Assembly (NCBI GenBank): GCA_945621435.1
Contig: CALZBR010000006.1
Location: forward strand, 17,628-81,627
Origin: an uncultured Lachnospiraceae bacterium
GTDB taxonomy: Bacteria; Bacillota; Clostridia; Lachnospirales; Lachnospiraceae
Direction: 5' to 3'
DNA length: 64,000 bases
Shown: in pieces, positions 1 to 11,969 of the stretch
Position numbering within the stretch: the stretch's first letter is position 1
Layout: each line of letters starts with the position of its first letter
Position numbers and translations under genes: made by a program
Notes under the pieces: model-generated
Seen by the model: only the letters and a program-made list of their open reading frames with translations
What the model was told of the DNA's origin: nothing
Databases searched by the model: none

Positions 1-1335
1 GTATACGGCGTTATTCATTCTGAGATACAGGAAGCCTTCCCGATTTAGGTACAACAACTGATCCAGTTCCGCCTTTAGCACAGAAGGACTTTTATCAGTA
101 TCAATATAGAGAATTTCTTCCGTTGTATTCAGACTGCTGTTGTACCCGCAAATCTGAATCCCGACCTCGCCCTCGTGACGCCCCCGGTTCATATATCCAT
201 ATACTGCATAATAGACATTGCCGCCCTCATCTACATCTAATATTTTTATAGAATGATCCTTATGAATTGTTCTTGCATCTGCATTTTCAATGTTATAGAA
301 GCTAAAAATCTCAACCAGACTATTTGTATTTACATTATAACTAAACAACCTGTTACCGGATTCAAATACGACGATGCTCCCGCCTTCACTTTCCATCATC
401 GGAACATTCACATCAACAATTCCAAGCAGGATCTTGTCATTGGCATACATATCCTTTGTTTCCGGCATTTGCGTCATGGTACGATTGTAGTCCAGCAGAT
501 ACATACGCTCAGCAGAATATCTGATTCGATAAACTTCGTCGACCAGATAATAAGTAATCTCCTTGCCCTCGTATGTCGAAACAACATAATCAACCACTAA
601 ATCCGCCGTATTCTCAGTGATATCAGTCAACTGCACCACCGGTTCCGACACTTCTGTCACATTCAATTCTCCCCAGGTAATCTGCCAAAAACTACTGTGA
701 ATATTTACCTTGTGAAAGCTACTGTTATCCTCCAGTTTTCCATCCGGTTCCAGGTATTTTGTCAATTCCTTCGCGGCTTCCCTATTATATAACCTGTGAT
801 GAAAATCCCTTACATAAGCAAGCTTTTCCTGTATGTGATAGTCATCACACCAGACCACCCTGGTGTAATAATATATCTTTTCACTTTCATCTATTTCCAA
901 AATAATTGAAAGAGAATATTCTGTATCTTTTTCAATCAAGTCCTTCAATGACAAGGAGCCATGCAGAATGTCTTTCTCCACAGTATATTCTGACAGTTCT
1001 GTATTCTCGATAAGTCTTGACCCATCTATGCTTCTGACCTCAAACGAAACCCCGGTAATATTCCTGCCATAGAGTTGTACCGAAAAGTCGGTGGACCTTC
1101 CCTCTCCCAATACTGTAACGGTATCTCTCTGGAATGCGGTATCCATGGTGTGAGAATACCCGTACAGCCGGTTGTATTTCTCACCATTCAGCTCCATCGT
1201 CACAAGCGGAAAGGAAGCCGGGGCCATTTCCATGGTCATATTATCATGTCCTTTATTCATAATCTTGCCGATTACTATGAGCGATATTATAAATGTCGCC
1301 AAAAAAACAGCAAGCTTTATCATACTCTTTTTCAT
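1..1335 (-). CDS. membrane-anchored protein of unknown function (3' end cut by window)
   Basis: An uninterrupted reading frame of 445 codons starts at 1335 and leaves the window without a stop, so the C-terminus is missing. The first 25 residues are a short basic stretch (MKKSMIK) and a hydrophobic segment, then a large polar extracytoplasmic part rich in Tyr, Asp and Glu. The second half has repeated strand-turn patterns (for example DVDEGGNVYYAVYGY) like a beta-propeller. I do not recognise the family. It lies 10 bp downstream of the 132-codon gene at 1346-1744 and is probably translated with it. Both follow atpC on the same strand, so read-through from the ATP synthase operon is possible. 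Confidence 0.75.
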   Translation of the reverse strand, partial: MKKSMIKLAVFLATFIISLIVIGKIMNKGHDNMTMEMAPASFPLVTMELNGEKYNRLYGYSHTMDTAFQRDTVTVLGEGRSTDFSVQLYGRNITGVSFEVRSIDGSRLIENTELSEYTVEKDILHGSLSLKDLIEKDTEYSLSIILEIDESEKIYYYTRVVWCDDYHIQEKLAYVRDFHHRLYNREAAKELTKYLEPDGKLEDNSSFHKVNIHSSFWQITWGELNVTEVSEPVVQLTDITENTADLVVDYVVSTYEGKEITYYLVDEVYRIRYSAERMYLLDYNRTMTQMPETKDMYANDKILLGIVDVNVPMMESEGGSIVVFESGNRLFSYNVNTNSLVEIFSFYNIENADARTIHKDHSIKILDVDEGGNVYYAVYGYMNRGRHEGEVGIQICGYNSSLNTTEEILYIDTDKSPSVLKAELDQLLYLNREGFLYLRMNNAVY

Positions 1336-1345
1336 ATACCAAGCC

Positions 1346-1744
1346 TCAGAATCTAATCCCCCGCCGACCACCATGCCGACGTTTATATACCTCGTTAAGT
1401 AACAGAACCTGAACTAGTTCCTCTGTCGGAGGAGTCTTCTCCTCCTTCTGAAGTATCTTATAAACCGAACCCGCCAGTGCCCTCAGGCTATATCTGTCGG
1501 GATATTCGTCATAAATCATGCTGCCCTCGTAATCAGCCCGGTCAAGGATCTCTGAAATTCGTTTACGGTAGCGATTCACAGCTTCTGGATATAATTGCTG
1601 GAGATACTCCATATCTCTCAGCACCATCTCTTCTTGTCCGGGACCATAATATCCCGGATACGTCATATAAAAAGGAAGGGGCCCATTCCAGCCCCTTACC
1701 CTTTGTTCTGTCAGTGGCTGCAACAACTTAGAATGAAATTCCAT
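1346..1744 (-). CDS. conserved small protein of unknown function
   Basis: This 132-residue protein is soluble and charged, with no signal peptide or obvious motif. It has an aromatic/proline-rich start (GPLPFYMTYPGYYGPGQEE), a helical middle and a very basic C-terminus (RRHGGRRG). The second of two ATGs is chosen because AAGGA sits 6 nt before it, whereas it abuts the first ATG at 1750. It is 103 bp downstream of atpC and 10 bp upstream of the membrane-anchored gene. I do not recognise the function; the size and context suggest a lineage-specific partner of its neighbour. Confidence 0.7.
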   Translation of the reverse strand: MEFHSKLLQPLTEQRVRGWNGPLPFYMTYPGYYGPGQEEMVLRDMEYLQQLYPEAVNRYRKRISEILDRADYEGSMIYDEYPDRYSLRALAGSVYKILQKEEKTPPTEELVQVLLLNEVYKRRHGGRRGIRF

Positions 1745-1853
1745 ATGCATTCCTTAGATTCTTTTCTACAGCATATGCGCTATTCGCGCTTATCGTTACA
1801 CACTGCCCAATCATTGTATTTCATTATATTTTATACTGAATGGTACTTCTCCA

Positions 1854-2258
1854 CTATCTCAGTACTTCAATACGTGCAACCGCTCTTTGAAGTGCTGTCT
1901 CCGCCCGAAGCAGATCTGTTTCAGACGACTTAGTGCGAATCCTGTCCTCTGCGCGCTCCTTCGCAGCTTCTGCACGCTTTTCATCTATTTCCTCAGGCCA
2001 TTCTATGATTTCTGCAAGAATCGTTACTCTTTCAGGAAGTATCTCCGCAAATCCGGAATGAAGTGCCGCCATTTTCTCACCATCTGCTTCCGTTATGTTT
2101 AATACTCCCGGCTTCACAATCACCGTCAGCGGAATATGCCCGGGAAGAATCCCGATTTCGCCTTCCGTAGTGTTGAACTCTACCATTTTAACACGATTCT
2201 CGTAAAATACCCTATCAGGTGTAATGACCCGCAGGAGCAGGCTGTCTTTCTCTGCCAT
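1854..2258 (-). CDS. atpC: ATP synthase F1 epsilon subunit
   Basis: This 134-residue epsilon subunit links the central rotor stalk to the c-ring and can inhibit ATP hydrolysis. The N-terminal beta-sandwich is clear (LLLRVITPDRVFYENRV, then GEIGILPGHIPLTV, about residues 7-45), followed by the two C-terminal helices (KRAEAAKERAEDRI and LRAETALQRAVARIEVL). Length is normal for the family. It is the last canonical gene of the atp operon and starts 21 bp after atpD with AGGAGG at good spacing. Confidence 0.96.
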   Translation of the reverse strand: MAEKDSLLLRVITPDRVFYENRVKMVEFNTTEGEIGILPGHIPLTVIVKPGVLNITEADGEKMAALHSGFAEILPERVTILAEIIEWPEEIDEKRAEAAKERAEDRIRTKSSETDLLRAETALQRAVARIEVLR

Positions 2259-2279
2259 GATCTGTCCCTCCTAGGAGAA

Positions 2280-3722
<1,443 letters not shown>

Positions 3723-3747
3723 TCATCCACACCGTATCGCAGATACA

Positions 3748-4617
3748 TCAACCTATTGCTTCCGCACCGGCAATAATCTCTGTCAATTCCTGTGTAATGG
3801 AGCCCTGACGTGCTCTGTTATACTTCAGGGACAAGTCACTGATCATCTCTTCCGCATTGCTGGTAGCATTGTCCATTGCCTGCATACGCGCCCCGTTTTC
3901 ACTTGCTACAGCTTCCATCAGCGCGCCATAAATCAGGCTGGTCATGTACTTGGGAATAATCAGATTCAGTGCCTCAACATCCTCCGGCTCGAAATTCATA
4001 ACCGCGGAAGGACCTTCTTCTTTCTCTTCATCCCCTTGCACCGTAGTTACATCCACAGGAAGAAGCTTCAGCAAAGTAGGAATATGACTCACTGTATTCT
4101 TAAATGCTGTATAGGCCAGAAAAATCTGATTCACTTCTCCATCCTCATACGCCTGAAGCACACGGGCTGACAGTGTCATTGCATCGGCATAAGCCGGATT
4201 CTCCACAATCTCACCGCCACAATCCCTCACCTCATAGCCCTGACGAAGGAAGATATCACGACCCTTATTTCCCAGAGTATACACCAGTGTGTCCTCTGTG
4301 GAAAATTCAGGATTTCTGGTGATAAGCTTGGCTACATTAGAGTTATATCCCCCTGCCAGACCTCTGTTGGAGGTAATCACTATGACTGCCTTTTTCCCTT
4401 CACTGCGAGGGTTCAGGTACCGGTGTTCCACATGCCCGACACGTTGTAAAATACTGTTGACGGTATCGTACATGCACATGAAATAATCCTTGGAGCGCTC
4501 AGCCCCGGCTCTGGCACGTTGCAATTTGACAGTGGAAACCAGCTTCATAGCCTTGGTAATCTGCTGTGTTCCCTGTATACTGCTCTTTCGGCGCTTAATA
4601 TCACGCATTGATGCCAT
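3748..4617 (-). CDS. atpG: ATP synthase F1 gamma subunit
   Basis: The gamma subunit (289 aa) is the central rotor shaft. The N-terminal coiled-coil helix is typical (MRDIKRRKSSIQGTQQITKAMKLVS, given here as its conserved MRDIKRR start and ITKAMK core). The conserved ITSNRGLAGGYNSN segment lies at about residues 80-95, and the C-terminal helix ends in the family signature RQGSITQELTEIIAGAEAI. The start is preceded by AAAGGAG. It lies between atpA and atpD in the standard order. Confidence 0.96.
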   Translation of the reverse strand: MASMRDIKRRKSSIQGTQQITKAMKLVSTVKLQRARAGAERSKDYFMCMYDTVNSILQRVGHVEHRYLNPRSEGKKAVIVITSNRGLAGGYNSNVAKLITRNPEFSTEDTLVYTLGNKGRDIFLRQGYEVRDCGGEIVENPAYADAMTLSARVLQAYEDGEVNQIFLAYTAFKNTVSHIPTLLKLLPVDVTTVQGDEEKEEGPSAVMNFEPEDVEALNLIIPKYMTSLIYGALMEAVASENGARMQAMDNATSNAEEMISDLSLKYNRARQGSITQELTEIIAGAEAIG

Positions 4618-4647
4618 AATCTATTTCTCCTTTATGCAAAAGCAGGG

Positions 4648-6735
<2,088 letters not shown>

Positions 6736-6748
<13 letters not shown>

Positions 6749-7278
6749 GTTTTATCACCCAATTCCTTCAGTGTCTCATCAATCAGTCTGTCCTGCATGG
6801 CGGTATCCATAGAAGCCGACACTACCTTGCCTGCCATGATTGATGCAATGGAAATGATTTCCTGCTTCACCTCGTCGGACAGCTTCTGTTTCTCCAACTC
6901 CGCCTCTACACGGGCTCTATCCATAATACGAGCAGCTTCTTCCTTTGCCTGGGCAACAATCTGATTCTCATTGTTCAAAGCTTTTTTACGGGTCTCGCTC
7001 AGGATGTTCTCCGCTTCTTTGTCAATGTCTTTCAGTTTTGACTCGTATTCTTCCTTCAGTCTGTTTGCCTCTTCCATATCCTGCTTTGCAGACTCCAATT
7101 CACCGCGGATTTTCTCCTTACGGTTATTCATCATCTTTCTGGCAGGTTCAAAAAGCAGGTAACTCAGTGCAAATACAAGTACAAAAACTGCAATAATCGT
7201 CAGACAGGAATCAGCCAGCAGCTGCCAGTCCAGGTCGAACAGTCTCGACATGGTCTGTGCCTCTGTTAAAAATATCAT
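6736..7278 (-). CDS. atpF: ATP synthase Fo b subunit
   Basis: The b subunit (180 aa) is the membrane-anchored dimeric peripheral stalk. It has one N-terminal membrane segment (about residues 21-43, LLADSCLTIIAVFVLVFALS) and a long charged helix or coiled coil (KEKIRGELESAKQDMEEANR and onward) up to the delta-binding C-terminus. The start is 48 bp after atpE. The nine residues before MSRLF are short and hydrophobic, so the ATG at residue 10 (7251) is an alternative start; GGAGG lies nearer the first. Confidence 0.93.
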
Positions 7279-7326
7279 TTTCTGCCTCCTTTCTGCCTTC
7301 TCTCAAGCATTGCATCTGTTCTTTGC

Positions 7327-7632
<306 letters not shown>

Positions 7633-7637
7633 TTATG

Positions 7638-8378
7638 CTAACGCCTGATTCCGTCACCGATCTCATTGTCGATGTAGGTCATCGTCAGCATACAGAACAC
7701 GTAGGTCTGAATTGCTCCGGAGAACAAATCAAAATACACATGAAGCGCTGCCGGCCAGATTACCGCAAAATATTTCAGCAGACCGTAAACCAGTGCCATC
7801 ATTACCGTCCCGGACAAGACATTTGCGAACAAACGCAGGGACAGCGAAATCGGTACCGCTATGGTACTGATCAGATTGATAGGTACCCATAATGGTATAA
7901 ATTTGGGAAGCGGAGAACACATATCTTCCCAGATTGTCATAGGTTTCTGATACTTCCACTTGTTGATGTGTATCAGAGCAAAAGTAATCAACGCCAAGGG
8001 TAAAGTCACACCGTAATCTGCGGTAGGCGGTCGAAGTCCCAAGAGACCTGCGATATTGCTGAACAATATAAAAATAAATACCGAGCCAATGTAGTTATAA
8101 TACCTGGGCGCCGATTTCCCCATGGAAGAATCGACCATACCATCCAGCTTCTCCACAATCAGTTCCACTACGTTCTGAAAACCTCCGGGTACTTCCGTTC
8201 CCTTCTTCATAGCACGGTTGGCAGCAAATGCGAAGCCTATCAGAATCAATAGCACGAACAAAACACAGACATGTGAGGTTGTAATCCATACCTCATGTCC
8301 GAAAAAGGAGTACTTGAAAATTCCGTGAATCATAAAATCCACATCCGAACCGCCGGACAGTAGAATTCCGTATCTCAT
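7638..8378 (-). CDS. atpB: ATP synthase Fo a subunit
   Basis: The a subunit (246 aa) is the static membrane part that leads ions to the c-ring. The essential arginine lies in PISLSLRLFANVLSG. Other conserved parts are NIAGLLGLRPPTADYGVTL and the C-terminal FDLFSGAIQTYVFCMLTMTYI. About five to six hydrophobic segments are visible. The ATG at 8378 is chosen because GAAGGAGGTGAAG stands directly before it; an upstream in-frame ATG at 8399 lacks such a site. Confidence 0.96.
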   Translation of the reverse strand: MRYGILLSGGSDVDFMIHGIFKYSFFGHEVWITTSHVCVLFVLLILIGFAFAANRAMKKGTEVPGGFQNVVELIVEKLDGMVDSSMGKSAPRYYNYIGSVFIFILFSNIAGLLGLRPPTADYGVTLPLALITFALIHINKWKYQKPMTIWEDMCSPLPKFIPLWVPINLISTIAVPISLSLRLFANVLSGTVMMALVYGLLKYFAVIWPAALHVYFDLFSGAIQTYVFCMLTMTYIDNEIGDGIRR

Positions 8379-8420
8379 ATCTTCACCTCCTTCTCTCATG
8401 AATCATCTATACTGCATAAC

Positions 8421-8900
8421 TTATAAATCTTCCCGTGAATCATCCTCCCTATCCTGAAGCTGATCCTCCGGCAACGGCTCCGGAATCGGATCCGTCTCAT
8501 GAAAAAGATAATTATATATCTTATGGATAAGGGGATTCAGGTAGGCTGTTGCCTTCATACTCATATAGCCCAGGAACACGACAATGGTATTCATGATATC
8601 GGTATATGCAATAATGCCGAACACAACCAGAATGACCAGATAGCGGACCGCATATCCGGCTACCAGCACCTTGGCGGCTCCTTCTCCGTAGTCTAATGCG
8701 CGGTTCAGAGTATGTGACATATGAATACACCCGATAGCGGCAAACAGAATACCGCACCAAAGACTGGCTGCATATCTGCCCTGATTCTCCACCCAAAAAC
8801 AACCCACGATCTGGCATACAATGCCGTACAGTACCATTCCCGTATGCATTTCCAAAAGAGTTCTATCTGCCTTTTTCAGAACCTCGACCATTGTTCTCAT
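8421..8900 (-). CDS. atpI: ATP synthase subunit I family membrane protein
   Basis: This 159-aa protein has four hydrophobic segments (around MVLYGIVCQIVGCF, SLWCGILFAAIGCIH, VRYLVILVVFGIIAY and NTIVVFLGYMSMKATAYLNP) and an acidic tail. That is the pattern of the PF03899 ATP synthase I proteins encoded just before atpB, thought to help c-ring assembly or Mg2+ supply. The ATG at 8900 has AGGGA before it. Its start lies inside the end of the preceding atpZ frame (38-bp overlap). Confidence 0.85.
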   Translation of the reverse strand: MRTMVEVLKKADRTLLEMHTGMVLYGIVCQIVGCFWVENQGRYAASLWCGILFAAIGCIHMSHTLNRALDYGEGAAKVLVAGYAVRYLVILVVFGIIAYTDIMNTIVVFLGYMSMKATAYLNPLIHKIYNYLFHETDPIPEPLPEDQLQDREDDSREDL

Positions 8901-9126
8901 CTTCTTCCCTAAAAATCTGTTGCACCATCCGATACGCTCCCTGTCCGCCCGCCAATGCGCCGACAAAAAACAGAATCACCGTGATAAAGGAAGTTCCAAG
9001 CTTTCGGTCAAGCCAGATTCCAAGTGCAGTCATCATTCCTATGGACACAATCATAACCAGACCAAGCTGTGTAATCAGCGTCAATGTCTGAAGTGTCTTT
9101 TTCCTGTCATCCCTTCTTTTCCTCAT
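8863..9126 (-). CDS. atpZ: AtpZ/AtpI-type membrane protein, first gene of the atp operon
   Basis: This 87-aa protein has two membrane segments with the family pattern LGIWLDRKLGTSFITVILFFVGALAGGQGAYRM (the hallmark is GIWLDRKLGT, then a Gly/Ala-rich second helix). Members of PF09527 are coded at the head of atp operons and are proposed to work with AtpI. The ATG at 9126 follows a near-perfect promoter with no room for a leader, so translation may be leaderless. A TTG nine codons upstream (9153) is in frame but lies inside that promoter. Confidence 0.8.
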   Translation of the reverse strand: MRKRRDDRKKTLQTLTLITQLGLVMIVSIGMMTALGIWLDRKLGTSFITVILFFVGALAGGQGAYRMVQQIFREEDENNGRGSEKGR

Positions 9127-9133
9127 AAAAAAG

Positions 9134-9162
9134 ATTATATCCAATTCTTGCAAAAAAGTCCA
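9134..9162 (-). promoter_or_regulatory. sigma-A promoter of the atp operon
   Basis: Reading the minus strand, TGGACT (9162-9157) is followed after 17 bp by a perfect TATAAT (9139-9134). Only CTTTTTT separates the -10 box from the ATG of atpZ at 9126, so the expected start of transcription falls at or within one base of the start codon. Confidence 0.65.
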
Positions 9163-9190
9163 TACTTTGAATTTCTTTTTCCAAAGGACA

Positions 9191-9219
9191 TTGACTTATT
9201 CTTTCACCGGTTGTAGTAT
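9191..9219 (+). promoter_or_regulatory. promoter of the DUF402 gene
   Basis: TTGACT (9191-9196), 17 bp, TAGTAT (9214-9219), about 50 bp before the DUF402 start codon. It is divergent from the atp promoter. Confidence 0.5.
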
Positions 9220-9274
9220 TTGTACAAAGTTTGCTGTCGGCTGCCCTGTTGTCAATACCGGAAAGGAGTCTCCC

Positions 9275-9754
9275 ATGAATGTATCAAAGCTTTACCGTCG
9301 CCGTCTGATTCCCTCAGAATGTCTGTTGTTAAAGGACGATATCATCGTAATACAAAACGATGAAGTGATTATCACCAAATGGAATACCCTCAATCCCAAG
9401 CCTGATTTTTCTCATGGCTGCTCCTGTTATTTTTTGAAAGAGGGCATAAAGGTCAGCAAAATTTATCGCAGTGACAATTCTCTTGTTTACTGGTACTGCG
9501 ATATTGTCGACTTTGACTATGATGCTGCAGAACAGTCCCTTACCGTCACTGACCTATTGGCAGACGTCATCCTCTATCCGGACAATCATGTGGAGGTAGT
9601 TGACCTGGATGAGCTCGCGGAAGCCCTGGAACGGGGGCTGATCACAAAAGAGCAGATGACCGTCTGCCTTCGCAATCTGAATCATCTGCTCTCCATGATA
9701 TATCGTGACAAATTTGACAGGATTCAGGCACGCCTGAATTCGCTGAACCTATAA
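9275..9754 (+). CDS. DUF402 family protein (possible nucleoside phosphatase)
   Basis: This 159-aa soluble protein opens with KLYRRRLIPSE and contains VYWYCDIVDFDYD, LTVTDLLADVILYPDNHVEVVDLDEL and the helix ALERGLITKEQ, the pattern of DUF402 proteins (FomD/Ntdp-like). Characterised relatives hydrolyse nucleoside di- or triphosphates or related phosphonates; the acidic cluster D-x-D-Y-D is the likely metal site. The start at 9275 has AAAGGAG 6 nt upstream. It stands alone, divergent from the atp operon. Confidence 0.85.
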   Translation: MNVSKLYRRRLIPSECLLLKDDIIVIQNDEVIITKWNTLNPKPDFSHGCSCYFLKEGIKVSKIYRSDNSLVYWYCDIVDFDYDAAEQSLTVTDLLADVILYPDNHVEVVDLDELAEALERGLITKEQMTVCLRNLNHLLSMIYRDKFDRIQARLNSLNL

Positions 9755-9773
9755 ACGGTCAAGCCGGCACGAG

Positions 9774-10943
9774 CTAATAAAAGACGTGCCCTCCGATGTT
9801 GATTCCGGTCAGCCCCGGTATGGGAGTTCGGAAAAACAGACAGTTTCCCACATTTGTGACACCGGACATAGCTTCATCCGCAGCCTTGTAACAGTCTGCG
9901 TTGGCTTTATTTGCTGCAAGGGCAATATCAAGGCGGCCGCTGGCCACAGGCGAAAACTGTCCGTGGGCATAGATAACCCCAACAATTGTACCGGGAAATT
10001 TGGAGCTCAGCACCCGGTTCATAACCACACTGCCTACCGCCAGCTTGCCGGCATAAGGTTCTCCTCCCGCCTCACAGTAAATCAGGTTTGCCAGAAGGTA
10101 TCTGTCCCCCTCCGCAAACGTAACCTGGGAAATATCCCGCCACGCCGCATTGGCTGCCGCCTGGGAAAGTGCAATCTCCTCGGCAAGTTTCTTTTTCAAA
10201 TACTCAAGATCTTCTTCTTTCTTTTTCAGCTCCGCCTCATACTCTGCGGCCCTTCTCTCGGCTTCCTCAATCTCATCAGAATACTTTGCAATGGCATTGG
10301 AGGTCTGACTGATAAGCCCCGCCACCTTGCTTCGTTCCGTTTCCGCCTGTATCTTCAGATCATCCAGTTCGACCAATTCTCTTTGAAGTCTTGCCTCTTC
10401 CTGTTCGATATACTCGCGATTAGCGATGAACTCGTCCATCAGCTTTCTGTCATATGCAGCAATTCTTTCTATATAATCTGCCGCATTCAACATATCGGAA
10501 AAACTCTGCTGTTTTAACAGGGAGTTGATCAAACTGTCATCTCCGTTTTCGTACATGTAGCGGACATTCGCCACCATACATTCATACTGCCGGGCTTCTG
10601 TGGTGCGGGCCTCCTCCAGAGCCGCCCGGGTTTCCGCGATCTCCCGCTCCTTATCACTAATTTGCTGTTCCAGCTCGCCAAGCCTTTGCACAACCCGGTT
10701 CATCTGCTGATTCAGATTATCCAGCTCGCCCTCCAGATTTTTCTGATCATTTTTCAAGCCGTTCAGTTCCTGTTCATTCTGATCAAGCTTATCCTCCAAA
10801 TCTTTCTTGTCCTGCTCTGCCTGATCTATCTGTTGTTGTGTATTGGAGGTTGCCGAAACCACATAACAATCAGAGGCAGCAGAAACTGCCCCTGCGAAAA
10901 TCACGATTGACAAAACAAAAGCTAACTTCTTCAGGTTTCTCAA
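9774..10943 (-). CDS. secreted wall hydrolase: coiled coil plus SleB-type domain
   Basis: This 389-aa protein starts with a signal peptide (LAFVLSIVIFAGAVSAASD), then a long coiled coil (about residues 35-260) like that of PcsB/EnvC-type wall enzymes. It ends in a Hydrolase_2 (SleB/CwlJ-like) domain (about 283-389) with ANLIYCEAGGEPYAGKLAVG, VVMNRV, GQFSPV and CLFFRT. The conserved glutamate in CEAGGE is the presumed catalytic residue. The likely role is peptidoglycan remodelling, in division or spore germination. The start is a TTG with AAAGG upstream. It is convergent with the DUF402 gene. Confidence 0.87.
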   Translation of the reverse strand: MRNLKKLAFVLSIVIFAGAVSAASDCYVVSATSNTQQQIDQAEQDKKDLEDKLDQNEQELNGLKNDQKNLEGELDNLNQQMNRVVQRLGELEQQISDKEREIAETRAALEEARTTEARQYECMVANVRYMYENGDDSLINSLLKQQSFSDMLNAADYIERIAAYDRKLMDEFIANREYIEQEEARLQRELVELDDLKIQAETERSKVAGLISQTSNAIAKYSDEIEEAERRAAEYEAELKKKEEDLEYLKKKLAEEIALSQAAANAAWRDISQVTFAEGDRYLLANLIYCEAGGEPYAGKLAVGSVVMNRVLSSKFPGTIVGVIYAHGQFSPVASGRLDIALAANKANADCYKAADEAMSGVTNVGNCLFFRTPIPGLTGINIGGHVFY

Positions 10944-10969
10944 AATCTTCGATTACCTTTCCAAAAAAA

Positions 10970-11452
10970 TCAAACTGAAATATGAATCTGACGTCCGGTA
11001 TGCGAATAAGGGATACAGGTTACCCCTGCTGCCGCAAACATCCGCTTGGACGCTGTGTTTCCGGGTGTTCCGCAATACTTATCGCTATCGTACACCACGG
11101 TTTTGATTCCGGCCTGAATGATGGCTTTCGCGCACTCATTGCACGGGAAAAGCGACACATACAGTTTCGTGCCCTCCAGAGAGCCGCCTCTGTAATTGAG
11201 AATTGCATTCAATTCACTGTGTGTCACATAGGGATACTTTGTTTCCAGCTCTTCTCCCTCCCTTTCCCAGGGAAAACTTTCATCGGAGCAACCATTTGGG
11301 AATCCGTTATACCCCATAGACAGAATCTTGTTGTCCTTTCCCACAATGCAGGCGCCAACCTGTGTGTTGGGATCCTTTGATCTCAGACCGGATAAATGTG
11401 CCACACCCATGAAATATTCATCCCAGCTGATATAATCTTCCCGTTTTCCCAT
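10970..11452 (-). CDS. dCMP/cytidine deaminase family (ComEB-like)
   Basis: This 160-aa zinc deaminase probably converts dCMP to dUMP for dTTP synthesis. The zinc and proton-shuttle motifs are HSELNAIL (His-x-Glu) and PCNECAKAI (PCxxC); [13 protein letters not shown] is the typical substrate-site segment. No membrane segment is present, so it is cytoplasmic. It lies in a loosely packed minus-strand row with rpiB and the Sua5 gene. Confidence 0.9.
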   Translation of the reverse strand: MGKREDYISWDEYFMGVAHLSGLRSKDPNTQVGACIVGKDNKILSMGYNGFPNGCSDESFPWEREGEELETKYPYVTHSELNAILNYRGGSLEGTKLYVSLFPCNECAKAIIQAGIKTVVYDSDKYCGTPGNTASKRMFAAAGVTCIPYSHTGRQIHISV

Positions 11453-11514
11453 AAGGTATCCTCCCGTATCCTTTCTCGCCTTTTTATCGCCGGATTCATC
11501 GGTTGCTTTCTAAA

Positions 11515-11946
11515 CTAAACCTGCTCCAGCAGATTCACTCTTCTCTGATGCTTTTCTTCCTCGGAAAAAGGTGTGTTCAAAAACGTCTCCACAATATCCA
11601 GGGCAAGGTTTGTCCCAATCATTCCGCCACCCAGTGCCAGCACGTTGGCATCGTTGTGAAGCCTCGTCATCTTTGCTGACAAAGTATCAGCGCAGAGCGC
11701 ACATCTGATACCCGGAACTTTATTGGCAGCAATGCTGATTCCGATACCTGTGGTACAGATAACAATGCCCTTCTCGCAGCTTCCGTCTGCCACTGCCTTT
11801 GCCACCGCATGTCCATAGACGGGATAGTCAACGGAAGCCTTACTGTCACACCCCATATCTTTAAAATCAATCTTCTTTTCTTTGAGATATTCAATTACCT
11901 TTACCTTTAAATCGTAACCGCCATGATCACATCCAATTGCTATCAT
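11515..11946 (-). CDS. rpiB: ribose-5-phosphate isomerase B
   Basis: RpiB (143 aa) interconverts ribose 5-phosphate and ribulose 5-phosphate in the pentose phosphate pathway. The family signatures are plain: IGCDHGGYDLK at the start, VDYPVYGHAVA, the catalytic-Cys segment IVICTTGIGISIAANKVPGIR and ALGGGMIG. AGGAGG precedes the ATG. Confidence 0.95.
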   Translation of the reverse strand: MIAIGCDHGGYDLKVKVIEYLKEKKIDFKDMGCDSKASVDYPVYGHAVAKAVADGSCEKGIVICTTGIGISIAANKVPGIRCALCADTLSAKMTRLHNDANVLALGGGMIGTNLALDIVETFLNTPFSEEEKHQRRVNLLEQV

Positions 11947-11969
11947 TTTCTTTTCCTCCTATATTTGTT

